A DNA stretch of 64,000 nt from Avena insularis (GCA_023614405.1 CM042694.1:132933711-132997710), one strand, 5' to 3'; positions 24,736-37,360 are shown, numbered from the stretch's first letter. Program-made: numbers and translations. Notes: generated by a model not told the origin, from the letters alone.

Positions 24736-26200
24736 GAATAGGTGCTACTCCAAATTTTTATTATTCTTTTCCAATTTTAGGCTTGACACAAAGGTAAATT
24801 CTCTAGATATACAACTACGGAGAATTTTCCTATATGCAAACCTAACTACTAAGTGAGTAAAAGCGAGGAACAAAGAAACCGTAGTGGAGCACGCGGAGAT
24901 ACAGGATTTATTTGACCGTAGTTCCTTTCTTGTTAAGGGAAGTACGTCTGCGTTGGAGGGGTGGGTGGTACTAAAACCACCACGCCACAATAGGCATCAC
25001 CCTGCTCTCCAGTGGATATCACCACCAAAGGCCTGATCCACATTTCCACTATTGGTACCCTTCGAGGCGGGAACCTGTGCCTTTACACATCTAGCGGGGC
25101 ACACATCCACAATTGAATTGGAGGTTTCCGTGATGACAACAAGCTGCCACACGAACAAGTATTATCAATAACCGAAAATATGATCTAGATATTTGCAAGA
25201 AATACTAGATCAAGAATCCTCCAAGTGAATGGAGGGGAAATGATGTGCTTGATTGGTGTTGGTGAAGATCGAAGCCTCCTCCTCCGATTCCCCAAAGATT
25301 GGAGCCTTCGGGTGGTTGAAGAGAGGGATCTCAGTTTAGAGCTTGAAGAACAGTACTACACTTTTTCGAATGAATCAAGAGATCTGACAGGAGGAGGAAT
25401 TGGGGTATTTATACCTCTATCAAAACTTAGCCGTTGGAGATTTTGGGGCCGGATTATCCGGCCCAAGTGGGGGTCGGATTATCCGGCCAGGGCAAAAACT
25501 CCGCCCCGACATCGGATCTTCCGGGGAAAATCCACCCCCTTACTGCATGATGTGCCTTGGCTCCCTTTGCAAAAATTCCTAGGGGGCGGATTATCCGGCC
25601 CTCCTTGGTAGGGGCAGATAATCCGCCCCCAAAAGTCTATTTTGGCTGCTCTTTATATGGACAATTATCTGCAGCACTCAATACACATTAAATATTCCTT
25701 GATATTGTTATCTAACACATAAAACTTTAGGGATCATGAAATGTTCTTTCAACCTCCCCATTTTTGGTGTTAGATGACAATACTAGGATTTGCATAAAGG
25801 TCCTACTAACAACATCATTTCATGAATGAAAAAGGCTCCCCTAAATGTGTGCATATAAGGAATTTGCATTTGAGTACAAATGCACACAAGAAGGTACAAG
25901 GCTTTTTATTGAATTGGAAACTACAAACAAACGATGAGTTAGACAAAATCATCATACCACTGAGGCGATGAAGTCCTCAATAATATAGAGATAGCCAATA
26001 TAATAATCACTCATTGAGACTTCAAAGCAAAATACCATTTGGATGCATCCATAGAGATAATACCATAATTCCATAGCATCTAGATGAATCCATACTTCCC
26101 GAGGGATAAATCCATAATAATAATACCAACGATGACCGGGATAAATCCGAAGTACCACACAAACCACATAGTCTCATACAAACCAAATAGCAAATTTAAA
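24736..26200 (-). mobile_element. Antisense LTR-retrotransposon fragment (LTR plus purine tract)
   Basis: On the minus strand a purine-rich tract, AAAAATGGGGAGGTTG (near 25,752-25,767), is followed by sequence starting GAAAGAACATTTCATGATCC. This is the usual arrangement of a polypurine tract followed by a 3' LTR. The LTR-like text has several GGATTATCCG motifs (25,445-25,625) and runs to about 24,736. Sequence above 25,767 would be the end of the internal region. No gag or pol is seen, and the partner LTR was not found. Confidence 0.4.
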
Positions 26201-26967
26201 GTTCAATGCTAAAATGGGCACAAGCGAGAATAAAAAGGAAACGGTAGAAAGTGCAAATGTTTGCGCCTGACCCATGCAAATCCACGATATCCTAATAGAA
26301 CTAAAACATATTTATTAGAACTTTGTGGAGTTCCTTTCATGTAGTGTTCGTAGCTCATTCTCGAAATAGGGAGTAACATGTCACACTTTTATACACTCTG
26401 CAGAGGTGCATTGCTTTACCCATAAAATATCAAATCCTTGTTGCACAACTGGACAGCTTATTTCCGTCCACACTTCCTTTGGTGTAGGGCCCAGTAGATG
26501 ATCCAAGCCAATTGATGCCCTTCTCCGCGATCCTGCGTGCCCATTGGATTGCACGCCAGACTCAAGAAAGATATTATTTCCAATTACAGCCTGAAACGCA
26601 CAACTCTTGTAGATACCAGATGTTGTGGGCCATTGAGGGATCCCACCCTTATGTTGTCAATCTTTTCCTATAATTACAGCCACGACCTAGTCATCCGTTG
26701 ACATGAGAAAGGAAGAAGATCCAGTTGACTTCTCTATCCCATTCCAGATCTTATGGTTAATGCGTATTATATGGCGCAAGGTGGAGTGGATGCGGTGGAG
26801 GTGGGGGAGGGTCGGGGCAGCGGCGGCTGATGTGATGGAGGCGGGCGGTGGTGGTTGATGCGGTGCACGCGGGGTGCGGCGGCGACCAACACGGTTGGCA
26901 AGAGGGAGGGGGTCGGGGAAGAGGGAGAGGGAGTGAATGGGGGAAAGATGCAGGTCATGGAAGTTTC
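26200..26967. other. Interval with no gene recognised, host sequence of the solo LTR
   Basis: A moderately AT-rich stretch up to about 26,760 is followed by a GC-rich strip (26,770-26,960) with GGTGGAGG-type repeats. The short minus-strand frames there are proline/serine rich and low complexity. No domain was identified. The junction at 26,967 is the insertion point of the solo LTR. Confidence 0.4.
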
Positions 26968-28635
26968 TGTTGGAATTATGCCCTAGAGGCAATAATAAAG
27001 ATGTTATTATTATAATTCTTGTTCATGATAAAGTTTATATTCCATGCTAGAATTGTATTAAGCGGAAACTTTAATACTTGTGTGGTTTGTGAACAACACC
27101 GTGTCCCTAGTACGCCTCTATGGACTAGCTCATTGATCAATGATGGTTAAGGTTTCCTAACCATAGACATGAGTTGTCAATTGATAATGAGATCATATCA
27201 TTGGAGAATGATATGGTGGATAGACCCAAACTAAGCGAAGCAATTAGATCGTGTCATCGTGTTCGTCTTTGCGGAGTTTTTTTATGTCAAATATTGTATT
27301 CCTTAGACCATGAGATAATACAACTCCCTGGTATCGGAAGAAAGCTTTGAGGTCATCAAACGTCATCCTATGAGAGGGTGATCATAAAGGTGTCTCTCAG
27401 GTGATCAGAAAGTATCTGTTAGGTTGTATGTATCGAGATGGGATTTGTCCCTCCCAAGTCGGAGAGATATACTTGGGCCCACTCGTGTCGATATCAACAT
27501 CGCTTGCAAGCATGTGGTTAAGCGATTAATCACAAAGTGATATCGGATTACGGCGAGTAAAGTACTTGTGAACGAGATTGAACTAGGTATGACGATACCG
27601 ACGATCGAATCTCGGGCAAGTAAAATATCGCGAGACGAAGGGAATATATATATGGGATTGATTGAATCCTGGCATCGTGGTTCATCCGATATGATCATCG
27701 ATGAATGTGTGGGAGTCAATATGGGTGCCCAGCCCCCGCTGTTGATTATTGATAGAAGATCATGTCTGCATATTCTCGAACCCGCAGGGTCACACACTTA
27801 ACGTGTCTCGGCCTAGGATAGATTGGATAATTGGTTTATGAATTTTTGTTGGTCTCGGATGGGATCCGGATATCACGAGAGGTTCGGAATGGTCCGGAGA
27901 ATAAGATTCATATAAGGCGGTGCAGTTTTGGAGTTCGAATAGTTCCGGGTTAATCGGTATTGTGCGGAAGCTTCTAAAACCTTCGGAAGGGACCAACGTG
28001 GACCCACCTTCCGGAGGGGCATGGGCCTATGAGGGAGTGTCCTGGCCGCATTGGGCCGAGGCACAAAACCCCATAGGGCCCAGCCGATCCTAGATAAGTT
28101 TAAATCGTTTAAACTAGAGATAAGATAGGGTTTCTAGAAGGGAGAGTTTAAATCGTTTAAACTAGAGATAGGCTTGGAGGATGGTCAAGGGCTGGTGCGC
28201 CCCCTTCCCCCCTACACACATCTCCCTCCAAGCCCTAGTAGCCCTGCTGCCTTCCTCTCTCCCTCCTGACTGTTTGCAGGCGAAGCCCTGCTGCAGAAAT
28301 TCTCCACCAAATACACCACGCCGTCGTGTTGTAGATCCAATCCATCTCTCCACCATACTTGCTGGTCCGAGGAAGGAGGAGACGTCGAGGTGCTGCACGT
28401 GTGCATCTCACGGAGGCACCGCCACTTGTGGTGCTAGATCGGATCGGATCGCGAGGAGGAGAAGCGAGTACGACTACATCACCCACGTTAAATGAGCGTT
28501 CATTGTATGAATCTTCAAGGGTATGAAGATCTAATCCAATCTCTCTCGTTGTTTGCATCTCCTAGATTAGATCTTGGCTTTCCTTCTGTTCGCTTCCGTA
28601 GAAAATTTTGATTTACTATGCTGCGAAACCCTTCA
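26968..28635 (+). mobile_element. Solo LTR of a BARE/Maximus-type copia element
   Basis: It starts TGTTGGAATTATGCCCTAGA, the well-known start of BARE/Angela/Maximus-group LTRs, and ends GCTGCGAAACCCTTCA. The 5-bp duplication GTTTC flanks it at 26,963-26,967 and 28,636-28,640. No internal region, gag or pol lies next to it, so it is a solo LTR left by recombination between two LTRs. The 1,668-bp length suits this group. A palindromic GTTTAAATCGTTTAAAC occurs twice (near 28,098 and 28,148). Short frames inside are not genes. Confidence 0.92.
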
Positions 28636-28640
28636 GTTTC

Positions 28641-28931
28641 TGACTCTATAGCTAGGATAACATCGGCATTTCTTTCTTGCGAATGCCACTAGAACTATAG
28701 GCATTGGTGCCGTTTGCAAAATCCGAATGCCACCCCTAAATTTGGCCCGGTTCCACCCGTGGGTCCGCTTTAGTAGTGGCGTTTGGAGCACACTAAACGC
28801 CACATCTAAGATCTAGTAGTGGCATTCAGTATGTTCCAGAAGCCACTACTATGTTGGCTCTTAGCAACGGTGTGTCCTTTGTAGGGAACCCCACTGGCAA
28901 AATGAATGCTATAGGCATTTTCCTACTAGTG
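28641..28931 (-). mobile_element. CACTA-like transposon terminus
   Basis: Read on the minus strand from 28,931, the sequence starts CACTAGTAGGAAAATGCC, a typical CACTA-superfamily terminus. It is followed by sub-terminal motifs such as GGCATTCG and ATGCCTATAG that recur at about 28,670-28,730 and 28,810-28,910. Only this end was found. The solo LTR sits just inside it, so the other end would lie before 26,967 or has been lost. Confidence 0.55.
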
Positions 28932-29155
28932 AGTTGTCCTCTTCTTCGACGTTGCACCTTGACCTTTGGCTCTGGAATCCCGGATGCGATGCTGATAGGG
29001 GAGGTTAAGGTGGAGGTTATCTCGAGTGGCCTCCTATCACCCCCTTGCATTGTCGGTGACTAGGGAAGCACCAGGAGCCGCGAGGCGTTCCCTGCCGCAG
29101 AACCTTCCTCCTCAAGTTGATACTAATTTAGTTTTAGTTACTCTAATACTTTCAG

Positions 29156-29244
29156 GATGACTTCGAGCATGACTTGGAAAACAATCGGTGGGTGTTGAGC
29201 AAATTTGTTGCGCCATTGAGTATGCGGATATATAATGCCTCAAG
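29156..29244 (+). pseudogene. Exon-like fragment of an unidentified gene (left half)
   Basis: An 89-bp open segment is bounded by TTTCAG and GTATTC and reads 'DDFEHDLENNRWVLSKF' then 'SMRIYNAS', an amino-acid pattern that looks protein-coding rather than random. It lies 105 bases from the insertion point of the large Tat retrotransposon. On the far side (50,400-50,449) a second exon-like segment follows CTGCAG. The pair could be consecutive exons of one gene whose intron received the 21-kb insertion. The gene is not recognised. It may be a captured fragment belonging to the neighbouring CACTA element. Confidence 0.3.
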
Positions 29245-29349
29245 GTATTCTAATTATTTAATTTAGGTATATATGTGGATCTAAGATTATAGCAAGAATC
29301 ATAGGTGCATGGACTTGCGGTCAAGTGAAGCCTTTCCTTGAACTGTAGC

Positions 29350-29836
29350 TGACATTGGCATACCCTACAGGTACTCGAGTTTAGCATATACGGTCCGGAT
29401 ATGGCAGAAGTCCACGGTGTTGCCAAGGCCCAATACAGGATTTGGGTGACTCACGGAGACTCCGATTGCTTGCAGCACAAGACGAAGCTTAAGATAGAAA
29501 GTTTAAAGGGATGGACCCTAATCTATAACCGACTCGACCTGCTACCTGAGACCTAGCCTATCTATATAAAGGCTAGGAGGGGCGGCGAGGAGGACAATCA
29601 CAACCCTAGTTTCCATAACCATTGCCAGATTGCATCTGCGTGCTCCTGTAACTTTCGACCCCCTCGATAATTCCAAGAGCAGACAAGCAGGAGTAGGGAC
29701 CTCTACGAGGCCTGAACCTGGGTAAAACTTGCGTCCCTGTGTGCTTGTTTGCTAGTTGATTGATTCCTCCAGCGCTCCCTCCTTCTCCAAAACCCAAGTC
29801 CATAACAATAGGCATTGATGAGTTAAACCCTCGTCA
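29350..29836 (+). repeat. 5' LTR of the Tat element
   Basis: It starts TGACATTGGCATACCC and ends CCTCGTCA. A TATA box, TATATAAA, lies at 29,563-29,570, marking the likely U3/R promoter. It is about 93% identical to the 3' copy. Confidence 0.93.
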
Positions 29837-32406
29837 ATCGGTGTCGTCTGTGGGAACTGGGAGTGCTGATGTCGCGGCTTCTTTGGCCCCATCAATCGCG
29901 ATCTACAACTGTGCAACAGCGAAGATTTGCCAGCTCTTCGGCACCTTCGACTTCACCGTCCACACGCCGGCCACTCGCCCGGCTTTCAAGTCCGTGGGCG
30001 ATGGGATTGGCCTAGCGATTGGGAGCTTACGCTTCCAGGTCGGTCAGCTGGGCACACTTCGCCTCCCTGACAAGCCGACGACTCCCGCAATTGCTCCAGC
30101 ATCATGGTTTCCACCACCAATCAGCACCCTCAGCGAGCTCAACGCCCCGACAACAGTTGGGAACACGGACAGTGACATCAGTCGCGGGTCCGATCTAGGT
30201 GACCTAGCCACAGAAGATGGAGCCTACGACTCTGGATATGAAAGTTGTGGGAGCAACAGCTTCCCCAATCACTTCATGTGCGCCGTCATCAATGCAGGTG
30301 ACACCGGTGTCAATCGCGAAAACGCTGGTACCAACACTGGTCTGACCAACGGCGGCATCCTAGTCGCAAACGGTGGTCCCACCAATAGCACACCCACCAA
30401 CAACAGGACGGGAGGAGAACCGCATCTCATGGCGAATGAGAATACCGGAGAGCGTGTGCAGATCCACCTCAATGATAATGAGTGGCCCGCTGTCGAGAGG
30501 CTCTACGGGGCAATCCCCTCCCCCTGAACTCATCGCAACAGATGATAATGGGTTACCATTGGCTGCTCAAAGAGGAGTACAAGCGCCAAATAAATGTCAG
30601 CGCAACTGGTAATCGCAAGCAGTCGAGCCTTCAGCGGGCTCAACTCTCTTCCATGGGAGGATCCTCCTCTAAGGGTAATGACTACATGGCCAACAAAAGA
30701 TGATCTCGACTAGCCCACCTCACCGATAAAGAGCACGAAGAAGTCGTGAAAGTTCTCGACTTCAGCTCTATGACGATGGATACGCGGGGCAACGTGCTCC
30801 CAAAGACACCGCAAGCAGTAGTAACAGCGGCCACCATGTACCTCCTGAACAACCAGCCACCGGCTGGAGATCCGCAAGCTGCCATGCACCGATCTACGAT
30901 CGCAGGCCTGGGTTAGTCGAAGCTACCCTCGTCAAGGAGCCAACACCGGAGCCGAAGAAAAGTAAAGCTCTGGCACAACACTACTCCTCGCCCTCGTCTA
31001 GCGATGATAGCCATGACTTGTCTCGATGTTGCCGCTCACGGCGACACGACCACGACTACGACGCGCATGATGACATCACGCAACGCAAGGTCGACAAGAT
31101 GCGTGCAAGGCATGCTCGTTCGACTGATTTAGAGGATGACGAAATAGAGCTCTGTGGCGCCAGATGCTTCAGCAGAGCCATCATGCAGAAGCAAATGCCT
31201 AAGGGGTTCAAACTCCCGTCGGAGAACCCAAAATTTGACGGCCTACATGACCCGAAGATCTGGCTGGAAGATCACATCTCACCGTTAGGCTACACGGCGA
31301 AAGCTCGAGTACGATGATGCAATGCCTACAACTGCAGCTGCAAGGCGCCGCCCGTGCATGGCTCAACAATCTCCCGCGCGGATCAATTCGCAGCTGGGAA
31401 GAGCTCGTCTACAGCTTCGTGCGTAACTTCAATGGCACTTACAAAAGGCCCGCATCAATTGAAGAGCTAAGAGGCTGCCATCAGAGCTCTGGCGAGTCAC
31501 TACGCTCATACATCCAGAGATGGTCCATCATCAAGAACTCTGCGAAAGACATCTCTGAGGATCGCGCAATCGACGCATTCAATAGTGGCGTGTGTTGCAG
31601 AGAACTCAGGGAGGAACTAGGCCGCTCGAATCCTAAAATGATCGACCACCTAATGGAGATCGCGAACATGTGGGCTGATGGAGAAGACTCGGTGAAAAGT
31701 CGTGCCTACTCTAATGATGAAGATGACCTCAGGCGTAGACGCGATCGCCAAGGGAAACGTCGAATGCACGGATACGAGGACCACGATGAGGTTGACATGG
31801 TCGCAGCCGGCTATGCCGACAAACATGACGATAATCGCAATAGAGGATACATCAGCGGTGGATACCGCGATAGTGGGAAAACCGCAGGTGTGGCAGTGCC
31901 GCACTCGCGATGAGGCACCCGCAATATCCATCCAGGACAAACTATCCGGACCTTGCAACATGCACTTCTACATCGATAAGCACGACGACAAGAAAAAGTC
32001 CAGCCACCTCCTAAAGGACTGTCGCGAGTTCCTAAAGCTCCACGAAGGCCTGGCCCAGATGAATCGCGATGCGATCAACCAAGGCTATGGACCTGCCCCG
32101 TGCGATGTGGAACATGGAGCTCCTCCACCACCGCCGGGTCCACCACCACCTGCGGTTGCACCAGTCCAGAACCATGGAGGCGAGCCGTATCCCCGACCAC
32201 TGGGAAACATGGGGATGATCCAAAAGGGTCGCCCCTCAAATCGAACGCAGAAGGCAATCGATCGCCAAGTCAATTTAGCGATGCACTCTCCGCTCTCCAC
32301 CACTGAGTACCTCAGTGGCAGCGAGTCCTGCATCACCTTCGACAAAAGCAACCACCCCCGTCAAGTACCTCACCTAGGACACTGTCCCCTGGTACTCGAG
32401 GCATAG
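29837..32406 (+). pseudogene. gag: gag of the Tat element, frameshifted
   Basis: Gag sequence is spread over several frames: an N-terminal low-complexity part (frame ending 30,527), then 31,018-31,317, 31,314-31,913 and 31,702-32,406. The middle pieces carry the retrotransposon gag core: 'MPKGFKLPSENPKFDG', 'DPKIWLEDH', 'LQGAARAWLNNLP', 'SWEELVYSFVRNF' and 'RPASIEELRGCHQ'. The last piece has a C-x2-H...H-x4-C pattern (CNMH, HLLKDC) that resembles the lineage's zinc-binding motif. At least two frameshifts and an early stop make it non-functional. Gag would normally form the cytoplasmic virus-like particle that houses reverse transcription. Confidence 0.75.
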
Positions 32407-32947
32407 ATCGGCGGATTCGAGATGAGTCGCGTCTTCATGGACGGTGTAAGCGGCATCAATCTCATGTTCGTGAGTACCTTGCGAGCAATGAGGATCCCCC
32501 CTGACATGTCTGGAAGTGTCAGACATGACATTCCACGACATCGTCCCGGGGAAGGGCATGTATCCCCTGGGCAAGATCAACCTCGACATCATCTTCAGCA
32601 CGCTGGAAAACTTTCGATGAGAGCGCATCGACTTCGAAGTTATCGATTGCCCCTCATAGTACCACTGCATCCATGGACGTGTCATGTTCGCGAGGTTCAT
32701 GGTAGTGCCACACTATGCCTACCTGCTGATGAAAATGCCAGGCCCGAACGACGCCATCACAATCAATGGAAGCTTCGAGAGGTCTGACAGCTGTGATCGG
32801 GAATTCAACAGAATCTCCCAGTCCTTCGGCATGCAAGAGGAACTCGCAAGGTTGAAGGAGTCGACAGACAACAATCTGCCTCCCCTGAGCAAGCCAAGTT
32901 CACCCGACCTATCCTTCGACTCGTCGGTACACACCAAGAAAGTCTAG
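32407..32947 (+). pseudogene. Protease region of Tat pol, degraded
   Basis: Just after gag, 'MSRVFMDGVSGINLMF' resembles the aspartic protease active-site segment, normally D-G-G-S-G in this lineage but here DGVSG. Following text in another frame (DIPRHRPGEGHVSPGQDQP) is a shifted version of the usual C-terminal part. The altered active site and frame changes argue against activity. Confidence 0.6.
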
Positions 32948-33070
32948 GTCCACCCAACGGACCCGACCAAGACGGCCCTCATCGCCAACAACTTGAGTCC
33001 TGCATAGGAACTCGCGCTCGTCGAATTCCTCCATGAGCGCTGGGGAATCTTTGCCTGGTGTCCAGCGGAC

Positions 33071-34303
33071 ATGCCAGGAGTTCCCAGGGAATTCGCCGAG
33101 CACCCACTCAATGTAAATCTAGACGCAAGGCCAGTCAAGCAAACAATACGGCGACGGTCTGAACCAAGAGCAAAAGCTATCGGTATGGAGATCAACAGAC
33201 TCCTCGATGCAAACTTCATACGCGAGATTAAGGAAAGCACCTGGCTCGCAAATCTGGTGCTTGTGCCTAAAAAGGACACGGACATCCTGCGGATGTGCGT
33301 GGACTTCACCTCCTTGAATAAGTACTGCCCAAAGGATCACTTCCCGTTGCTACAGATCGATCAAATAATCAACTCCACTATGGGATGTGAGTGCCTCTGC
33401 TTCCTCGATGCCTACTCAGGCTACAATCAGATTCGAATGAAGGAGGAAGACCAAGAGAAGATGGCGTTCAAGACACCCTTTGATGTGTTCTGCTACAACA
33501 CGATGCCCTTTGGGCTAAAAAACGCAGGAGCCACCTATCAGCGGTGTATGCAGGCCTGCCTCAAGAGCCAACTTGGTCGCAATATCCAAGTCTACATTGA
33601 CGACATCATCGTCGAAACCAAAGAGGAAGCCGTGCTACTCGACAATCTCCACGAGACCTTCGATAACCTCGACCGCTACTGGATCAAGCTCAATCTAGAC
33701 AAATGTGCCTTCGGCGTACCATCTGGGCAACTGCTAGGGTATCTCATCTCTGCGAGAGGGATCGAAGCATACCCGAAGAAAATAAAGGCCATACTGGCCA
33801 TGGAGAAGCCAAAGAATGTAAAAGGCGTCCAGCAGCTGGTTGGGAGAATCGCGGCACTCAGTCGATTCATCAGTCGAATGGGCGAAAAGGCACCGCCGTT
33901 CTACCAACTCCTCCGCAAGGCTGACAAGTTCGAGTGGACAAATGAAGCACAAGAAGCATTCGAAGACCTCAAGCGTCTACTGTCCACCTCGCCAGTGCTA
34001 GTAACGCCTCGCGAAAAGGAGCTGCTGTTGCTATACATCTCCGCCACCAACCAGGTGGTCAGCACTGTGCTCGTGGTGGAGCGAGCAGAAGAAAATAAAG
34101 TCGATGGGTTACAACGCCTAGTCTACTACCTCAGCGAGGTGCTCACGCCAACAAAACAGTGGTACCCGCACTACCATAAGCTGGCATACAACATCTTCAT
34201 AATAGCCAGGCGGCTGCGCCACTACTTCCAGGAGCACCCAATCGTGATGGTGAACGACGCCCCGCTCGGGCACATACTCAATAATCATGACGCCACTGGA
34301 TGA
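33071..34303 (+). pseudogene. pol: Reverse transcriptase and first RNase H domain of Tat pol
   Basis: A 410-residue open frame contains the reverse-transcriptase palm and fingers: 'VPKKDTDILRMCVDFTSLN', 'KYCPKDHFPLLQIDQI', 'FLDAYSGYNQIRM' and the catalytic YIDD box (33,593-33,604). It is followed by the connection/RNase H segment (FEWTNEAQEAFEDLK, SPVLVTP, RHYFQEHPI). This is Ty3/gypsy order. The enzyme would copy element RNA into DNA in the particle. The domain itself is unbroken, but it is cut off from gag and from the downstream RNase H by stops (for example TGA at 34,301-34,303). Confidence 0.85.
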
Positions 34304-34393
34304 GTCGCGCTCTGGGGCATAGAACTGTCTCCGTGAGATATCACGTACGAGAAGCGCAACGCGATCAAATCGCAAGTTCTCCCTGACTTCCTC

Positions 34394-35026
34394 GTGCACT
34401 GGATGGAGAACCAGCTCCCTAGCAAGCCAGATATGTCCTACTTATGGACAATGCACTTAGATGGATCCAAGCACAAGGAAGGAGCTGGTGTAGGTGTCAT
34501 AATGACATCGCCCCAAGGTGACAAGATGAACTATGTTCTGCGAATGCAGTTCACGGCCTCCAACAATGAAGCTGAATATGAAGCGTTGATCCATGGGATG
34601 CGAATGGCAAAAGCCTGCGGCGCCAAGCGACTCGTCATCTATGGCGACTCCAAGTTAGTGGTCAACCAAACAATGAACGAGTGTGATGCTCTGAGCGACA
34701 ACATGATCGCTTATCGCGACCTCTACAACACACTCGAAGGGGATTTCAATGGCTGCGAGCTACGACACGTCGGCCGCAAAAGCAACGAGGAGGCGGACAT
34801 ACTCGCCAACATTGGCTCCACCTGTGCCCAAGTGCCACCTAGCATATTTCTAGAGCGCATCTGCGAGCGCTACACCAAGCAAAGGGCTACAGAGCCTAAG
34901 GCTAGTACGACAAAGGACTCGGGGGCTACGCCACCGAGCGATCCTATGGCAATCGACAACATGGAGCCTGACATAGGACGCAAAGGCCCCATGGATGTCA
35001 TGATGATCGAGCCATCCTGGACATAG
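34394..35026 (+). pseudogene. Second (archaeal-like) RNase H domain of Tat pol
   Basis: This frame reads 'MHLDGSKHKEGAGVGVIM', 'FTASNNEAEYEALIHGM', 'RLVIYGDSKLVVNQ' and 'HVGRKSNEEADILAN'. It therefore keeps the D-E-D-D residues of an RNase H1-like fold. An additional RNase H after the standard one is a known trait of Tat elements and supports the lineage call. It is separated from the integrase frame by a stop at 35,024-35,026. Confidence 0.8.
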
Positions 35027-35077
35027 CCATACATCACATACCTGCTCAGCAAGAGGCTGCCAGATGACCCGACTGAT

Positions 35078-36253
35078 GTGCGTCACATAGCGCGACGATC
35101 CAAGGCATTCGCCCTCATCAACAGTGAACTGTACAAACGCAGCATCACAGGAGTCCTTCAACGATGTGTCTCCAATAGGGACAGAAGGGCCATCCTCCTT
35201 GACATACACGAAGGCACTTGTGGACACCACGCCGGCAGTCACGCCCTTGTCACCAAAGCTCTGCGAGCTGGATTCTACTGGCCAACGACCATGCGCAACG
35301 CTAAGGACATCGTCGAGCGATGCAATGCTTGACAGCGATTCGTGGACAAGCCGCACGCACCCGGCGCGGAGCTCAGGCCAATACCAGTGGCTTGACCCTT
35401 TGCACAATGGGGACTCGACATGGTCGGCAAGCTTCCGAGGTCCTCGCGAGGAGGTTACGTTTACCTCCTAGTCGCGATCGACAAATTCACCAAGTGGATC
35501 GAGGCCATGCCGGTGACGAATCAATTAGGAGCCAGCGCCGTCAAGTTCTTCGAGTCCATCATCTACCGTTTTGGGGTACCACACAGTATCATCACAGACA
35601 ATGGGACAAATTTCACCTCTAAGGAGTTCCAGGAATTCTGTGAAAACCTGGGAATAAACATTAGCTACGCCTCGGTGTCCCACCCTCAGACCAACGGTCA
35701 AGTCAAAAAGGCCAACGGCCTCGTCTGCGGTGGAATCAAGAAAAGGCTCCTCCGGCTACTCGAACAAGCTGCTGGGTGCTGGCCAAACGAGCTACAATCA
35801 GTACTTTGGAGCCTGCGCACAACACCAAATAGCGCCACAGGCTACACTCCGTTCTTCATGGTGCACGGTGCTGAAGCTGTACTACCCGCAGAAGTATGCC
35901 ACAAAGCCCCGCGGGTGGTCGCTTACAGCGAGAAAGAATCAACCCTCACACTCGAAGACTCCGTCGACCTCCTCGACAAGGCACATGAAATTGCAGCGGA
36001 GAGATCCACGATCTACTAGTAGAGCCTCCGCAACTACCACAGCAGAAGGCTACGCCCCAGATCCTTAGTCGAAGGAGATCTGGTCCTACAACTAAAGCAG
36101 CAAGGGAACCTCAAGTTCGAGTCCCCTTGGGAAGGACCCTACGTAATTACTAAAGTAATCCCAGGTGGTGCTTATCGCCTTAAAGATTTCAAGAGCGGAG
36201 TCGCATACTCCAACCCCTGGAACGTCGTGCAGTTGCGCCATTTCTACCCTTAG
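35078..36253 (+). pseudogene. Integrase of Tat pol, inactivated
   Basis: The zinc-binding part (35,200-35,330) has HEGTCGHHAGSHA and ends CNA followed by TGA at 35,330-35,332, exactly where the last zinc cysteine should be. The catalytic core continues in another frame from about 35,390: 'GLDMVGKLPRSSRGGYVYLL', FGVPHSIITDNGTNF and SHPQTNGQV. The two aspartates of the D,D-35-E triad are present, but the glutamate codon at 35,705-35,707 is AAA (lysine). After two stops at 36,017-36,022 a C-terminal domain (EGDLVLQLK, PWNVVQLRHFYP) runs to 36,253. Integrase inserts the cDNA; this copy cannot be active. Confidence 0.85.
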
Positions 36254-37360
36254 ATGCTTCTTTTTACTTTACAAATAAGGCTATACAGCCAGGCTACTTA
36301 GCCACACATTGTACGTCGTACTATTCTGCGAATAAATAAATCTAAGTGCCCCCAAACCCTATGATTTTTACTGTTTTCTTGCAATTATATCATTCGGGGG
36401 CTGCGCCACCCTTTACACTTTCGTTCTATGAACAAATCGCAGTATCATGAGTAGCTGACACACTACCAATCGAACCCTTAATAAATACCAACCCAGCTGC
36501 AACACACCTGACGGGTTGGCAAGGTGCTGAGATAAATACACATCAGGCTAACGAAAAGGAACTGCAAAGTGCCACACACTCGAAAACCATACAAGCTAGC
36601 AAGCTCTTTACATATTAATGGGTATCAAAAACACCCACCACAATCATATGAATTTTACAATACTTATACATCTGTGTGCATGATACAAACTACACTACTG
36701 CTGCAAAAGAAGAACATGTGTTTGCTCTTCAAAAAAGTCGACAATATCCTCCGCTGGCCGGTCAACCTCCTGATAGTGCGGCACCATGTTCCAAGTCATC
36801 CCTTCTGGTGGCTGCGGCGGTCCAGCGGCAACAGACGTGATGTCCACATCCGGTCGATGCAGTCAAATCAGCGACAGTGCAGCCTTAGCACCTGCGACTA
36901 ACTATTGATGCACGCACTCGCGGACCGCGCTTATATCCTGAAATTTCGCTAGAAGAGCCAATAGGCTTGAGGGCACAACGTCCAGCGAAAACATCGTCTA
37001 ACAAATACACTTCAGGCACGACTGCGCCTTCTTCAAACATTAAAGCACCCGCGACGCGCGATCATGCAAAGTCACCAATGCGACTGCACGGTCATGGTCC
37101 ACCCAGAAGTACCCACTAGCTTGTAGCTGCTCCTGGTTAAGTCATTCATTCGAATGGCAACCCGGTCCTTCTCCTCCCGTGGATGACGAGCGCTAACAAC
37201 TACAGAAAGCAAGACCAAAATCATAAGACAAGGCATCACCGCGAATGACTAAAGAAAGGATAAGAAGATAGAGAGCTAACATTTAAAGTGCTCGTTCAAC
37301 TGCGTAACTTCATCTAGAAGATACTTCTCGTGAGCAGTGGCCTTCTTAGCTTTTGACTTC
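36254..37360. other. Tat element region downstream of pol
   Basis: On the plus strand this is non-coding after the pol stop at 36,251-36,253, and includes a TTCGGGGGCTGCGCC run near 36,393. On the minus strand it holds the 3' part of the second antisense gene from 36,695 upward. The plus-strand frame at 36,569-36,901 is a shadow of it. Confidence 0.5.

Noticed and set aside
29760..30527. Single 255-aa gag protein starting at 29,760
   Set aside because: The first codons lie inside the 5' LTR and cross the primer-binding site, so that start is unlikely. The frame is kept only as part of degraded gag.
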